Positions 16,460 through 25,184 of a stretch of 43,934 bases of DNA are shown here, piece after piece. The stretch spans positions 1 through 43,934 of the forward strand of contig NZ_BONC01000066.1 in NCBI RefSeq assembly GCF_016862515.1. Reading direction: 5' to 3'. This stretch comes from Asanoa iriomotensis (GTDB lineage Bacteria; Actinomycetota; Actinomycetes; Mycobacteriales; Micromonosporaceae). The number at the start of each line of letters is the position of its first letter. The stretch's first letter is position 1. The notes below the pieces were generated by a model. That model was not told the origin of the DNA. It searched no databases and saw only the letters and a program-made list of their open reading frames with translations. The position numbers were made by a program, and so were the translations under genes.

Positions 16460-17530
16460 GTGACCGACGAGATCGTCTACCTCGGCTGCTATACGAAGGA
16501 ATCCGGCGGTACGGGGGAGGGGATCGTCGCCGCCGTCCGCGACCCGCGTTCGGGCAAGCTGACCCCGGGCGCCGTGGTCGCGCGTACCCCGTCGCCGTCC
16601 TTCCTCGTCTGGCACCCGACGCTGCCGGTGCTCTATGCCGCCAACGAGCTCGCCGAAGGCGAGGTGAGCGGCTGGGCGGTGGACGGACCGGGCCCGCTGC
16701 GACCCTGCGGGCGGGCCGCCACCGGCGGCACCGAGCCGTGCCACGTCGCGGTCACCGCGGACGGCCGGCACCTGCTCGCCGCCAACTACGCGAGCGGGTC
16801 GATCTCCGTGCACCCGCTCGACCCGGAGACCGGCGCGGTGGGCGAGCGCACCGACCTGATCGCGCACGACGGGCACGGCCCGGACCGGGACCGGCAGGCG
16901 GGGCCGCACCTGCACATGATCTCGATCGATCCGGCGGGCGGTCCGCTGATCGCGATCGACCTCGGCACCGACGGCCTCTATCCCTATCGGATGGACGGCG
17001 ACCGGCTCGTGCCGGCGGGCGACCCGCTGCGGTTGGCGCCGGGCACCGGGCCGCGGCACGTCGCGCGCCACCCGGACGGCCGGCGCGCCTATCTGGTCGG
17101 CGAGCTCGACGCGATGCTGACGAGCTTCGAGATCGACGGTACGGGCTGGCGTGAGCGGCACAAGCTGGAGGCGAGCACCCGGCCGGGCGAGAAGTTCCCG
17201 TCGGAGGTCGCCTGCCGCGCCGACGGCCGTTATCTCTACCTCGCGACCCGCGGCGTCGACACGGTCTCGGTGTTCGCGTTGGACGGTGCCGCGCCGCGGC
17301 TGGTCAGCGAGGTCGACTGTGGCGGTCGCTGGCCGCGGCACCTGGCGCTGGCCGGCGACCACCTCTACGTCGCGAACCAGACGGGCGACTCGGTGGCGGT
17401 GTTCGCGGTGGACGGGCGCACCGGCGTGCCGACGATGGTCGGCGATCCGGTCCCGGTAGGCAGTCCGACTTGTGTGCTAGCGCCCCGCACGACCGTCATT
17501 TCGGGATCCGCGGAAAAGGTTGCCAGCTAA
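16460..17530 (+). CDS. Lactonase-family seven-bladed beta-propeller protein (Pgl/YbhE type)
   Basis: A 356-residue cytoplasmic beta-propeller of the 6-phosphogluconolactonase (YbhE) superfamily, which hydrolyses sugar lactones to acids. The family opening IVYLGCYTKESGGTGEGI, the blade pattern SPSFLVWHPTLPVLYAANEL, EPCHVAVTADGRHLLAANYA, GPHLHMI, GTGPRHVARHPDGRRAYLVG and CGGRWPRHLALAGDHLYVAN are all present. The substrate is not shown by sequence. Divergence from an FCD-GntR/lut operon suggests a lactone whose breakdown ends in lactate, for example from a deoxysugar; this is inference. GTG 16460 is chosen because it opens just before the conserved strand; TTG 16448 is possible. Confidence 0.9.
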   Translation: MTDEIVYLGCYTKESGGTGEGIVAAVRDPRSGKLTPGAVVARTPSPSFLVWHPTLPVLYAANELAEGEVSGWAVDGPGPLRPCGRAATGGTEPCHVAVTADGRHLLAANYASGSISVHPLDPETGAVGERTDLIAHDGHGPDRDRQAGPHLHMISIDPAGGPLIAIDLGTDGLYPYRMDGDRLVPAGDPLRLAPGTGPRHVARHPDGRRAYLVGELDAMLTSFEIDGTGWRERHKLEASTRPGEKFPSEVACRADGRYLYLATRGVDTVSVFALDGAAPRLVSEVDCGGRWPRHLALAGDHLYVANQTGDSVAVFAVDGRTGVPTMVGDPVPVGSPTCVLAPRTTVISGSAEKVAS

Positions 17531-17578
17531 GGGATTTCGTGGACTCGTCGGAGTAGGCCGGTCACAGGATGTGCTGAA

Positions 17579-17643
17579 AACCGATCGGTTCGTCTCTCCT
17601 CCGTAACTTTAGGCCGAACGTACCTGGCGAGACGACGTTCGGC
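17579..17643. promoter_or_regulatory. Two inverted repeats upstream of the binding-protein/VWA gene
   Basis: AACCGATCGGTT (17579-17590) is a perfect 12-base palindrome. GCCGAACGT (17613-17621) and ACGTTCGGC (17635-17643) form a perfect 9-base inverted repeat with a 13-base gap, ending 16 bases before the chosen start. The role as operator or leader hairpin is unknown. Confidence 0.45.
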
Positions 17644-17659
17644 TACGCAAGATGGTCGG

Positions 17660-19423
17660 GTGTCTGGCCGGCATCGCATGCGAATGAAGCTCCGCGGGGC
17701 TGGCGTCATCGCCGCCGCGATGGCGCTCGTCCTCGTTTCCACTGGCGTCTACTTCGGTTACCGGCAGGTATCCCGACCGGGATGCGCCGGGGAAGCGAAG
17801 CTGACCGTCGCCGCGGCGGCGGAGATCGCGCCCGCCATCGAGGAGGCCGCCAAGTCGTGGGTCGACGGTGGCGCGCAGGCTGACGGCGTGTGCGTCAAGG
17901 TCGAGGTGGCCGCGCAGGAGTCGGTCGACGTGGCCGCGGTCGTCGCGGGCAAGCACGGCGTCGCCATCGCCGGCGTCGGCCTCGCCAACGGCACCGCCAC
18001 GATGCCCGACGTCTGGGTGCCGGACTCGTCGACCTGGCTGCTGCGACTGCAGGGCAAGGCCTCGGGCTTCGCGCCGTCCAACGGCAAGTCGATCGCCCGG
18101 AGTCCCGTGGTGATCGCCATGCCCGAGCCCGTCGCGCAGCAGATCGGCTGGCCGCAGAAGAAGCTCGGCTGGCAGGACCTGCTCGGTCAGCTCACCACCG
18201 GCACAGCGATCCGCCCGGGCATCGTCGAGCCGACCCGCGACGCCGCGGGCCTCTCGGGTCTGCTGGCACTCGGCGCACAGGCCGGCACGCTGGGCGCGCA
18301 GGCCCAGGCGGCGCAGACCGCCGTGCTGCGCGCGCTCGCCGCGGGCAAGTCGGCGCTGCGCCAGGACCTGCTCGCCCGCTTCCCGAGGTCGAACGACCCG
18401 GCCAGCATCGCGCAGGCGCTCTCCGCCGCACCGATGTCCGAGGAAGACGTGGTGCAGTACAACTCGGACAAGCCGCCGATCCCGCTCGCCGCGCTCTACC
18501 TCGAGCCGGCACCGATCTCGCTGGACTACCCGTACGCCGTGATGCCCGGGACCGACCCGATCAAGGCGAAGGCGGCCGAGGGCCTCTTCCGGGTCCTGAC
18601 CACCGCCGACTTCAAGAACCAACTCGGCGCACAGCACCTGCGCGGCGCCGACGGCACCTGGGGCGACGGGTTCGAGGCACCGGCCGGCGCGCCGAGCCCG
18701 GCCGGCACGCCACAGGTGACCGCGTCCGGCGACACCGGAGGCAGCGCCGCCGGCGGCTTCGACCCCGCGGTCGTCGAGGCCACGCTCAACACCTGGACGG
18801 CGGTCACGCTGCCTGCCCGGATGCTCGCGGTGATCGACATCTCCGGCACCATGGGCGGCAAGGTCAACGGCGGCCCGACCCGGATGCAGCTGACCCAGCA
18901 GGCGGCGACCCGCGGCCTCGGCCTGTTCAGCGACGACTGGGCGGTCGGGCTCTGGGTCTTCTCCAGCAACCTCGGCGGCGGCAAGGACTACAAGGAACTG
19001 GTCCCGATCCAGCCCGTCTCCAGTGGCCGCTCCAAGCTGGTGACCCAGCTCGGGGCGATCCAGCCGAAGAAGGGCGGCGACACCGGTCTCTACGACACGA
19101 TTCTCGCCGCCTACAAGAACGTGCAGTCGGGCTGGCAGAGCGGTCGGGTCAACTCGATCGTCATGCTCACCGACGGCATCGGCAACGACGACCCGGACGG
19201 CGGCATCGACCACCCCGGCCTGCTCAACGAGCTGAAGAAGATCAAGGACGAGAAGAAGCCGGTCCAACTGATCATCATCGGTCTCGGCGACGAGGTGAAT
19301 CGCGGCCCGCTCGACCAGATCACGAAGATCACCGGCGGTGGTGTCTTCGTCGCGAAGGACCCGGCGAAGATCGGCGACATCTTCCTGCAGGCGATCTCGC
19401 TGCGGCCGACGACACCGCGCTGA
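17660..19423 (+). CDS. Extracytoplasmic binding-protein-like/von Willebrand A fusion protein
   Basis: A 587-residue exported protein. One N-terminal hydrophobic span (AGVIAAAMALVLVSTGVYFG) without a lipobox suggests a membrane anchor. Residues about 45-330 resemble a periplasmic substrate-binding fold (LTVAAAAEIAPAIEEAAKSW, MPDVWVPDSSTWLLRL). A Pro/Gly/Ala linker follows, then a VWA domain (about 385-580) with a MIDAS-type motif at Asp393 (DISGT), the Thr of KGGDTGLYDTI and TDGIGND. Metal-dependent ligand or protein binding outside the membrane is expected. It lies upstream of, and in the same direction as, a polysaccharide sugar transferase. Start alternatives are GTG 17660, ATG 17678 and ATG 17684. 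Confidence 0.88.
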   Translation: MSGRHRMRMKLRGAGVIAAAMALVLVSTGVYFGYRQVSRPGCAGEAKLTVAAAAEIAPAIEEAAKSWVDGGAQADGVCVKVEVAAQESVDVAAVVAGKHGVAIAGVGLANGTATMPDVWVPDSSTWLLRLQGKASGFAPSNGKSIARSPVVIAMPEPVAQQIGWPQKKLGWQDLLGQLTTGTAIRPGIVEPTRDAAGLSGLLALGAQAGTLGAQAQAAQTAVLRALAAGKSALRQDLLARFPRSNDPASIAQALSAAPMSEEDVVQYNSDKPPIPLAALYLEPAPISLDYPYAVMPGTDPIKAKAAEGLFRVLTTADFKNQLGAQHLRGADGTWGDGFEAPAGAPSPAGTPQVTASGDTGGSAAGGFDPAVVEATLNTWTAVTLPARMLAVIDISGTMGGKVNGGPTRMQLTQQAATRGLGLFSDDWAVGLWVFSSNLGGGKDYKELVPIQPVSSGRSKLVTQLGAIQPKKGGDTGLYDTILAAYKNVQSGWQSGRVNSIVMLTDGIGNDDPDGGIDHPGLLNELKKIKDEKKPVQLIIIGLGDEVNRGPLDQITKITGGGVFVAKDPAKIGDIFLQAISLRPTTPR

Positions 19424-19446
19424 TCGTTTGCCTAGCTAACGGGTTG

Positions 19447-19493
19447 CCGTCAAGCAAGTGACGGTTTTCCGTCCCAGCTCTATCGGGGGACGG
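19447..19493 (+). terminator. Two consecutive hairpins between the VWA gene and the sugar transferase
   Basis: CCGTCA (19447-19452)/TGACGG (19459-19464) with a 6-base loop and a TTTT tail, then CCGTCCC (19469-19475)/GGGACGG (19487-19493) with an 11-base loop. The first begins 23 bases after the VWA gene stop and looks like an intrinsic terminator. The second could be a leader hairpin for the downstream gene. Confidence 0.5.
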
Positions 19494-19558
19494 GTGATCG
19501 GCGAAGATGTCCAAGCACCGCTCCGGTGCGTCGACACCCACGAGCTGGGGAGGGCTTG

Positions 19559-21067
19559 GTGACGTCGGCGACGCTGGTAGACCCTGCTTCCGCACGTCCG
19601 GAAGCAGCCACACGTGGCGCCGTGACAGCGGCGCTGGTGAAGTCCCGCCAACGCACATATGTGCGCGCCGTTTTCCTGATCGACGCCGCGATGATCACAA
19701 TCGCCGTCCTCGGGGGATACGCCGTGCGCTTCGGCGGCTTGTCCGAACAGTTCGGCGGCGGCGCGCCGCGCGACTCGCGCCCGTACGCCGTCATCATGGT
19801 CGGCCTCGGCGTGGTCTGGCTCGTCTCGCTGAAGCTCATGCGCAGCTACGACGCCCGGCTGCTCGGCTACGGCGTCGACGAGTTCCGCCGCGTGGCCGCC
19901 GCGACGATCCGGCTCGCCGGCGCGATCGCGATCGTCGGCTACGTCATCGACCTCGGCGTGGCCCGCTGGTTCCTGCTGTTCAGCTTCATCCTCGGCCTGG
20001 TCGGCCTGGTGATCGGGCGGTACGCGGCCCGCAAGTGGCTGCACCGCGCGCGCAAGCGGGACGGCGCCTGGTCGCGTCAGGTGCTCGTGGTCGGCGACGC
20101 GTCGCACGTCAACGAGCTGGTCGCCACGCTGCGCCGCGAGCCGTACGCCGGCTACCACGTGGTCGGCGCCTGCATCCCGGACGCCCTGATCGCGCCCGTG
20201 CCGCAGCGGCTCGGCGACGTGCCGGTGGTCGGCTCGTTCCGCACGGTGCTCCAGGCGGTCGAGGCCACCGGCGTCGACACGGTCGCGGTCACCACCTCGG
20301 GTGAGCTGACCGCCATCCGCCTGCGCCGGCTGGGCTGGCAGCTCGAGGGCACCGGCGTCGACATGGTGCTGGCGCCCGCGCTGACCGACGTCGCCGGCCC
20401 GCGCATCCACACCCGGCCGGTCGCCGGGCTGCCGCTGATCCACGTCGAGGCGCCCGAGTTCCGCGGCGGCCGCAAGCTGGTCAAGGGCTTCTTCGACCGG
20501 GCCGCCGCGCTGGTCGCGCTCACCCTGGCGCTGCCGCTGCTGCTGGTCATCGCGATCGCGATCAAGCTCGACGGCCGCGGCCCGGTGTTCTTCCGGCAGA
20601 CCCGGGTGGGCATGTCCGGCAAGGAGTTCGGCGTCTTCAAGTTCCGCACCATGGTGGTCAACGCCGAAGAGGTGCTGGCACAGCTCAAGGCGCGCAACGA
20701 GACCGACGGGCTGATGTTCAAGATGCGCGACGACCCGCGGGTCACCCGGGTCGGCCGGTTCCTGCGGCGCTTCTCGCTCGACGAGCTGCCGCAGTTGGTC
20801 AACGTGCTGCTCGGCCAGATGAGCCTGGTCGGTCCGCGCCCGCCGCTGCCGCGCGAGGTGGCCCGCTACGACGGCGACGTGGCACGGCGGCTGCTGGTCA
20901 AGCCGGGCATCACCGGGCTCTGGCAGGTCAGCGGGCGCTCCGACCTGAGCTGGGAGGACGGCATCCGGCTTGACCTCTACTACGTCGAGAACTGGAGCCT
21001 GACGGCCGACGTGGCGATCCTGTGGAAGACGGTCGGCGCAGTGATCGCGAGCCGCGGGGCCTACTGA
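19559..21067 (+). CDS. Exopolysaccharide polyprenyl glycosylphosphotransferase (sugar transferase)
   Basis: A 502-residue integral membrane enzyme that starts surface polysaccharide synthesis by moving a sugar phosphate from a nucleotide sugar to undecaprenyl phosphate. About four N-terminal spans (45-160) lead into a CoA-binding-like domain (about 175-310: QVLVVGDASHVNELVATLRR). A fifth hydrophobic segment (about 330-350) and the catalytic bacterial sugar transferase domain follow, with KFRTM, SLDELPQLVNVLLGQMSLVG and PGITGLWQVSGRSDLSWED. The start is GTG 19559 behind GGGGAGGG. The length and end (ASRGAY) match WbaP/CpsE-like proteins. Its stop overlaps the convergent phosphatase gene by seven bases. 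Confidence 0.95.
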   Translation: MTSATLVDPASARPEAATRGAVTAALVKSRQRTYVRAVFLIDAAMITIAVLGGYAVRFGGLSEQFGGGAPRDSRPYAVIMVGLGVVWLVSLKLMRSYDARLLGYGVDEFRRVAAATIRLAGAIAIVGYVIDLGVARWFLLFSFILGLVGLVIGRYAARKWLHRARKRDGAWSRQVLVVGDASHVNELVATLRREPYAGYHVVGACIPDALIAPVPQRLGDVPVVGSFRTVLQAVEATGVDTVAVTTSGELTAIRLRRLGWQLEGTGVDMVLAPALTDVAGPRIHTRPVAGLPLIHVEAPEFRGGRKLVKGFFDRAAALVALTLALPLLLVIAIAIKLDGRGPVFFRQTRVGMSGKEFGVFKFRTMVVNAEEVLAQLKARNETDGLMFKMRDDPRVTRVGRFLRRFSLDELPQLVNVLLGQMSLVGPRPPLPREVARYDGDVARRLLVKPGITGLWQVSGRSDLSWEDGIRLDLYYVENWSLTADVAILWKTVGAVIASRGAY

Positions 21068-22206
21068 CTCTCGACCTTGGGCCCCGTCCAGTCGAGACAG
21101 ACCACGACCGCGTCGTCGGCCAGGTCGGACGCGACGTGCGCGCGCAGCTCGCCGAGCAGCGCGCGCACCGCGTCCAGCGGTGCCTGCCGGCCGCTGCGCC
21201 TGATGAACCTGGTCAGCGCCGTCTCGCCGTACAGGCCGCCGGCCTCGTTGGCGGCCTCGTAGACGCCGTCGCTGACCACGAACAGCCGGTCGCCGACCTC
21301 GAGCTCGAACGTCTGCGGCCGGTAGATGGTGCCGTCGAACATGCCCAGCGGCAGCTGCGCCTCCAGCTCGACGTCGCTGACCTCGTCGCCGCGCAGCAAC
21401 AGCAGCTGCGGCGACCCCGCGTCCACCGCGGTCACGATGCCGGTGGCCAGGTCGACGTCCAGCAGCAGCGCGGCCAGCGACTGGTCGCCCCGGTAGTGCG
21501 CGTAGATCGCCTGGTCCGCGAGCGCCGCCTGGTCGGCCAGCGGCAACCCGCCGCGCCGCGCGTTGCGCAGTGCGAACGTGGCCATGCTGGTCAGCGTCGC
21601 GGCGGCGATGCCCTCGCCGGAACCGTTCACGGCCGACATCCAGAGCCGGTGCCCGTCGTCGGCCCAGTCGAAGCTGTCACCCCGCACCGCGTACGCCGGT
21701 TCGAGCTGCCCCGCGAGGGCGAACGACGGCCGGTGCCGGCTGCGGCCGGGCAGCAGCTCCCACTGCATTTCGGCGGCCAGCGTCAACCGGCGGGTCCGCG
21801 CCGCCATCACGTAGCGGTCGGTGCTGTAGCGGACCGCCTCCACCTCATGGGCCAGATAGGTCGCCAGGTCGGCCAGCTCGCCGCGAGCCTCGTCGTCATC
21901 GTCGGGGACCGGTGCCAGCCGCAACACCCCGAGCCGGTTGCCGCGCATGGTAACCGGGAGGAACAGGACGTCGTCCACCATGGCTTCCGATTGGTGGTCG
22001 AAGCTGCGCCAGGCCGGGTGCCCGGGCTTGGTCACCTGGTCGCCGCCGGACAGCGGGAGGAGCGCGGCCAGCCGGTAGTCGACCAGGAAAAGCTCGACCT
22101 CGGTGATGCCGTAATGCTGGGAAAGCTCGTCCGCGAGGCGTTCTACCAGCGCGTCGGCCTCCGCCCGTGACAGGGCGCGTTTGGCATCCACTAACCGTTG
22201 GCTCAT
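21061..22206 (-). CDS. SpoIIE-type PP2C serine/threonine phosphatase with N-terminal GAF-like domain
   Basis: A 381-residue cytoplasmic phosphatase of the SpoIIE/RsbU group, which usually dephosphorylates anti-anti-sigma proteins. An N-terminal GAF-like region (about 20-140) precedes the catalytic domain (about 150-381). Motifs YAVRGDSFDWADDG, FVVSDGVYEAANEAGG and ADDAVVVCLDW are present. The motif usually reading GDVSGHG is VNGSGEG here, so one metal-binding Asp is Asn. ATG 22206 follows GGGGA. It is divergent from a MarR gene across 56 bases. No sigma or antagonist gene is adjacent, so the target is unknown. Confidence 0.9.
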   Translation of the reverse strand: MSQRLVDAKRALSRAEADALVERLADELSQHYGITEVELFLVDYRLAALLPLSGGDQVTKPGHPAWRSFDHQSEAMVDDVLFLPVTMRGNRLGVLRLAPVPDDDDEARGELADLATYLAHEVEAVRYSTDRYVMAARTRRLTLAAEMQWELLPGRSRHRPSFALAGQLEPAYAVRGDSFDWADDGHRLWMSAVNGSGEGIAAATLTSMATFALRNARRGGLPLADQAALADQAIYAHYRGDQSLAALLLDVDLATGIVTAVDAGSPQLLLLRGDEVSDVELEAQLPLGMFDGTIYRPQTFELEVGDRLFVVSDGVYEAANEAGGLYGETALTRFIRRSGRQAPLDAVRALLGELRAHVASDLADDAVVVCLDWTGPKVESQ

Positions 22207-22262
22207 CCCTGGTCCCCTCGGCGAGGTGGCGACCTCTGCCGCCGGGGTACTGTTTTCCCACC

Positions 22263-22733
22263 ATGGCCGATCACCATGCCTCCACCGACGCAGCCGCACA
22301 GGCCGCAGCTGTAGACAGCGCGGCCGAAGCGTTACTGTCCGTGTGGGATGCGGCCCGCGAAGGCGCGGCCGACCGCGTCTCGGGGTCACAGTTGCGCGCG
22401 ATGCTGGTGGTCGAGGAGTTCGACGGGATCAACCTGCGTGGTCTCGCCGGCAGCCTGGGCATGATCCTCTCGTCGGCCAGCCGGCTCTGCGACCGCCTTG
22501 TCGCGGCCGGCATGCTCGAGCGCTTCCCCGGCCGCACCGACCGCCGCGAGATCTCCCTGCACCTCACGGGCACCGGTCGCCGGTTGCTGGACGAGCTGCG
22601 CGCCGAGCGCCGCCGCCGGCTGCGCGAGGTGCTCCTGCGGATGACCCCGGCGGCCCGACAGGCCCTGCTGCGCGGCCTCGCCGAGTTCAGCGAGGCGATG
22701 ACCAAGCCGGAGTCGGAGATCCTCACCGCCTAG
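22263..22733 (+). CDS. MarR-family transcriptional regulator
   Basis: A 156-residue winged-helix regulator. It has the MarR core SGSQLRAMLVVEEFDGINLR, LAGSLGMILSSASRLCDRLV and the wing ERFPGRTDRREISLHLTGTG. There is no ribosome binding site before ATG 22263, so the mRNA may be leaderless or nearly so. It is divergent from the SpoIIE-type phosphatase; the short shared promoter suggests that it may control itself and that gene. The ligand is not predictable. The stop overlaps the convergent ROK gene by four bases. Confidence 0.9.
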   Translation: MADHHASTDAAAQAAAVDSAAEALLSVWDAAREGAADRVSGSQLRAMLVVEEFDGINLRGLAGSLGMILSSASRLCDRLVAAGMLERFPGRTDRREISLHLTGTGRRLLDELRAERRRRLREVLLRMTPAARQALLRGLAEFSEAMTKPESEILTA

Positions 22734-23896
22734 CGGAGGACCCACTCAGCCGGTTCGGCGAGGATGTCGCGGACCACTGCGCCGGCGGCGCCGACCGCGG
22801 CCGCGGCTGGGCCCAGCGCCGAGGCTCGCACCGTCATCGGGGCCCAGGCGGCGGTGAGCACCCGCCGGGCCAGCTCCGCCTCGACCGCCGGCGCCAGCCA
22901 GGGCGTGAGCGGCCCGAAGATGCCGCCGAGCACCACGGTGCCGACGTCGAGCATGTTGACCACCCCGGCCAGAGCCACGCCGAGCGAGCGGCCCGCGGCC
23001 GGCAGCCGACCCTCGGCCAGCGCGGCGTCGTCGCGCAGCCGGGCCAGGCCCGCCTCGCCGGGCGGCAGGTCCCGCAGCAGCGCCTCCTGGCCGGCGTACT
23101 GCTCCAGGCAGCCGAGCGCGCCACAGCGGCACAGCGGCCCGTCGGGCCGGACGCAGACGTGGCCCAGCTCGCCGCTCCAGCCGCGGGCACCCCTGAACAG
23201 GTCGCGGTGCAGCACGATGCCGGCGCCGATGCCGATCTCGCCCGAGACGTAGACGAAGCTGTCCGGGCCGCCGGCGTGCAGCTCCGCCAGCGCGGCCAGG
23301 TTGGCCTCGTTGTCGATGGTCAGCGGCAGGTCGCCGAGGGGTCCTGTGGCCAGCACGCCGGCCGCGTCGACCTCGTGCCAGGCGAGGTTCGGTGCGCGGT
23401 GCACCAGGCCGGTGCCGGAGACCAGCCCGGGCACGGCCAGCGCGGCGCCGGCCACCGTGCGCCCGGCCGCCCTGGCCTCCGCCCGCAGCCGGGCACCGAG
23501 GTCGGCCACGGCCGCCAGCACGGCGTCGGGTGCCAGCGGGCGCTGGTCGCCGTGCAGCACCGCGCGGTGCCGGACCGTCCCGGTGAGGTCGACGACGCAG
23601 CCGGCGAGGTAGTCGACGTTGATCTCCAGGCCGAGCCCGGCCGGGCCGTACCCGTGCAGGACCAGGCCCGTCGCCGGTCGCCCGGCGCCCGACCGCGGCG
23701 CGGGACCCACCTCGGCGAGCAGGCCACCGCCGACCAGGTCGTCGACCAGCGCGGAGACGGTGGCCCGGGTCAGGCCGGTGCTGGCGGCCACGTCGGCCCG
23801 GGACGGCGGGCGGTCGGCGGCCGCCACCTGGCGCAGCACCAGGGCCAGGTTGTGCGCGCGCACGCTGGCCTGCCGCACCGGGGATCCGCCGTTCAC
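22730..23896 (-). CDS. xylR: ROK-family repressor, XylR type
   Basis: A 388-residue repressor. The N-terminal winged helix (about 15-75) has SRADVAASTGLTRATVSALV. The C-terminal ROK fold has the zinc and sugar signature GELGHVCVRPDGPLC followed by RCGALGCLEQY (about 225-255) and the sugar-binding stretch LTIDNEANLAALAEL. It is divergent from xylA, as in many bacteria, so xylose-responsive repression of xylAB is very likely. The start is GTG 23896. An AT-rich promoter and candidate operator lie in the 88-base gap. Confidence 0.92.
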   Translation of the reverse strand: MNGGSPVRQASVRAHNLALVLRQVAAADRPPSRADVAASTGLTRATVSALVDDLVGGGLLAEVGPAPRSGAGRPATGLVLHGYGPAGLGLEINVDYLAGCVVDLTGTVRHRAVLHGDQRPLAPDAVLAAVADLGARLRAEARAAGRTVAGAALAVPGLVSGTGLVHRAPNLAWHEVDAAGVLATGPLGDLPLTIDNEANLAALAELHAGGPDSFVYVSGEIGIGAGIVLHRDLFRGARGWSGELGHVCVRPDGPLCRCGALGCLEQYAGQEALLRDLPPGEAGLARLRDDAALAEGRLPAAGRSLGVALAGVVNMLDVGTVVLGGIFGPLTPWLAPAVEAELARRVLTAAWAPMTVRASALGPAAAAVGAAGAVVRDILAEPAEWVLR

Positions 23897-23900
23897 GCCC

Positions 23901-23956
23901 TTGACACTGCCACGGCTGGGTCAAATAATTCAACCGCTAAACAAATTAACGCGTTA
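23901..23956 (+). promoter_or_regulatory. xylA promoter and candidate XylR operator
   Basis: TTGACA (23901-23906), a 17-base spacer and AATAAT (23924-23929) form a near-consensus housekeeping promoter, unusual in such a GC-rich genome. Just downstream, in an AT-rich island, lie CTAAACAAATTAACG and the palindrome TAACGCGTTA (23947-23956), placed where a bound repressor would block transcription. Confidence 0.75.
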
Positions 23957-23984
23957 GAAACGAACACTCCTGGAGGAGGCCCAG

Positions 23985-25172
23985 ATGGCAGCCGATCCCA
24001 CCCGCGCCGATAAGTTCTCGTTCGGTCTCTGGACCGTGGGCTGGCAGGCCCGCGACCCGTTCGGCGACGCCACCCGGCCGCCGCTCGACCCGGTGGAGTC
24101 CGTGCACCGGCTCTCCGAGCTAGGCGCCTACGGTGTGACCTTCCACGACGACGACGTGATCCCGTTCGGCGCCGACGACAGCAGCCGCGGCGAGCACATC
24201 TCCCGCTTCCGCAAGGCGCTCGACGAGACCGGCATCGTCGTGCCGATGGTGACCACCAACCTGTTCACCCACCCGGTCTTCAAGGACGGCGGCTTCACCA
24301 GCAACGACCGCGACGTGCGCCGGTTCGCGCTGCGCAAGGTCATGCGCAACATGGAGCTGGCCGCCGAGCTGGGCGCGCAGACCTACGTCATGTGGGGCGG
24401 CCGCGAGGGTTCCGAATACGACCTGGCCAAGGACGTGCAGGCGGCCCTCGACCGCTACCGCGAGGCCGTCGACTTCCTCGCGCAGTACTCGATCGACCGC
24501 GGCTTCGGCCTGCGCTTCGCGCTGGAGCCCAAGCCCAACGAGCCCCGCGGCGACATCCTGCTGCCGACGGTCGGCCACGCGCTGGCGTTCATCTCCAGCC
24601 TCCAGCACCACGAGCTGGTCGGCCTCAACCCCGAGGTCGGGCACGAGCAGATGGCCGGCCTCAACTACGCGCACGGCATCGCGCAGGCGCTCTGGCACGG
24701 CAAGCTCTTCCACCTCGACCTCAACGGGCAGCGCGGCATCAAGTACGACCAGGACCTGGTCTTCGGCCACGGTGACCTGGTCAACGCGTTCGCCCTGGTC
24801 GACCTGATCGAGCACGGCGCGCCCGGCGGCGGTCCGGCCTACGAGGGCCCGCGGCACTTCGACTACAAGCCCTCGCGCACCGAGGACTTCGACGGCGTGT
24901 GGGCCTCGGCGGCCGCCAACATGCGGATGTACCTGCTGCTCAAGGAGCGGGCGCAGGCGTTCCGGGCCGACCCCGAGGTGCAGGAGGCGCTGGCCGCCAG
25001 CAAGGTCGGCGAGCTGCGCGAGCCCACCCTGAACAGCGGTGAGAGCCACGCGGACTTCCTCGGCAACCGCTCCGCGTACGAGGATTACGACGCCGACGCC
25101 GCCGGCGCCAAGGGCTTCGGCTTCGTCCGGCTCAACCAGCTCGCCGTCGAGCACGTGCTCGGCGCCCGCTAA
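23985..25172 (+). CDS. xylA: Xylose isomerase
   Basis: A 395-residue enzyme converting D-xylose to D-xylulose in the cytoplasm. It is a full-length actinobacterial type (like Streptomyces glucose isomerase). Catalytic His54 and Asp57 ([13 protein letters not shown]) are present, as are metal ligands in [51 protein letters not shown] and [19 protein letters not shown] 23985 follows GGAGGAGG. xylB starts 12 bases after the stop. Confidence 0.98.
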   Translation: MAADPTRADKFSFGLWTVGWQARDPFGDATRPPLDPVESVHRLSELGAYGVTFHDDDVIPFGADDSSRGEHISRFRKALDETGIVVPMVTTNLFTHPVFKDGGFTSNDRDVRRFALRKVMRNMELAAELGAQTYVMWGGREGSEYDLAKDVQAALDRYREAVDFLAQYSIDRGFGLRFALEPKPNEPRGDILLPTVGHALAFISSLQHHELVGLNPEVGHEQMAGLNYAHGIAQALWHGKLFHLDLNGQRGIKYDQDLVFGHGDLVNAFALVDLIEHGAPGGGPAYEGPRHFDYKPSRTEDFDGVWASAAANMRMYLLLKERAQAFRADPEVQEALAASKVGELREPTLNSGESHADFLGNRSAYEDYDADAAGAKGFGFVRLNQLAVEHVLGAR

Positions 25173-25184
25173 GGAGAGATACCC

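Noticed and set aside
16441-16462. Crp-type site GTGATTGGATCAAC before the lactonase
   Set aside because: Poor match to TGTGA-N6-TCACA, and it overlaps the start codon area; not enough support.
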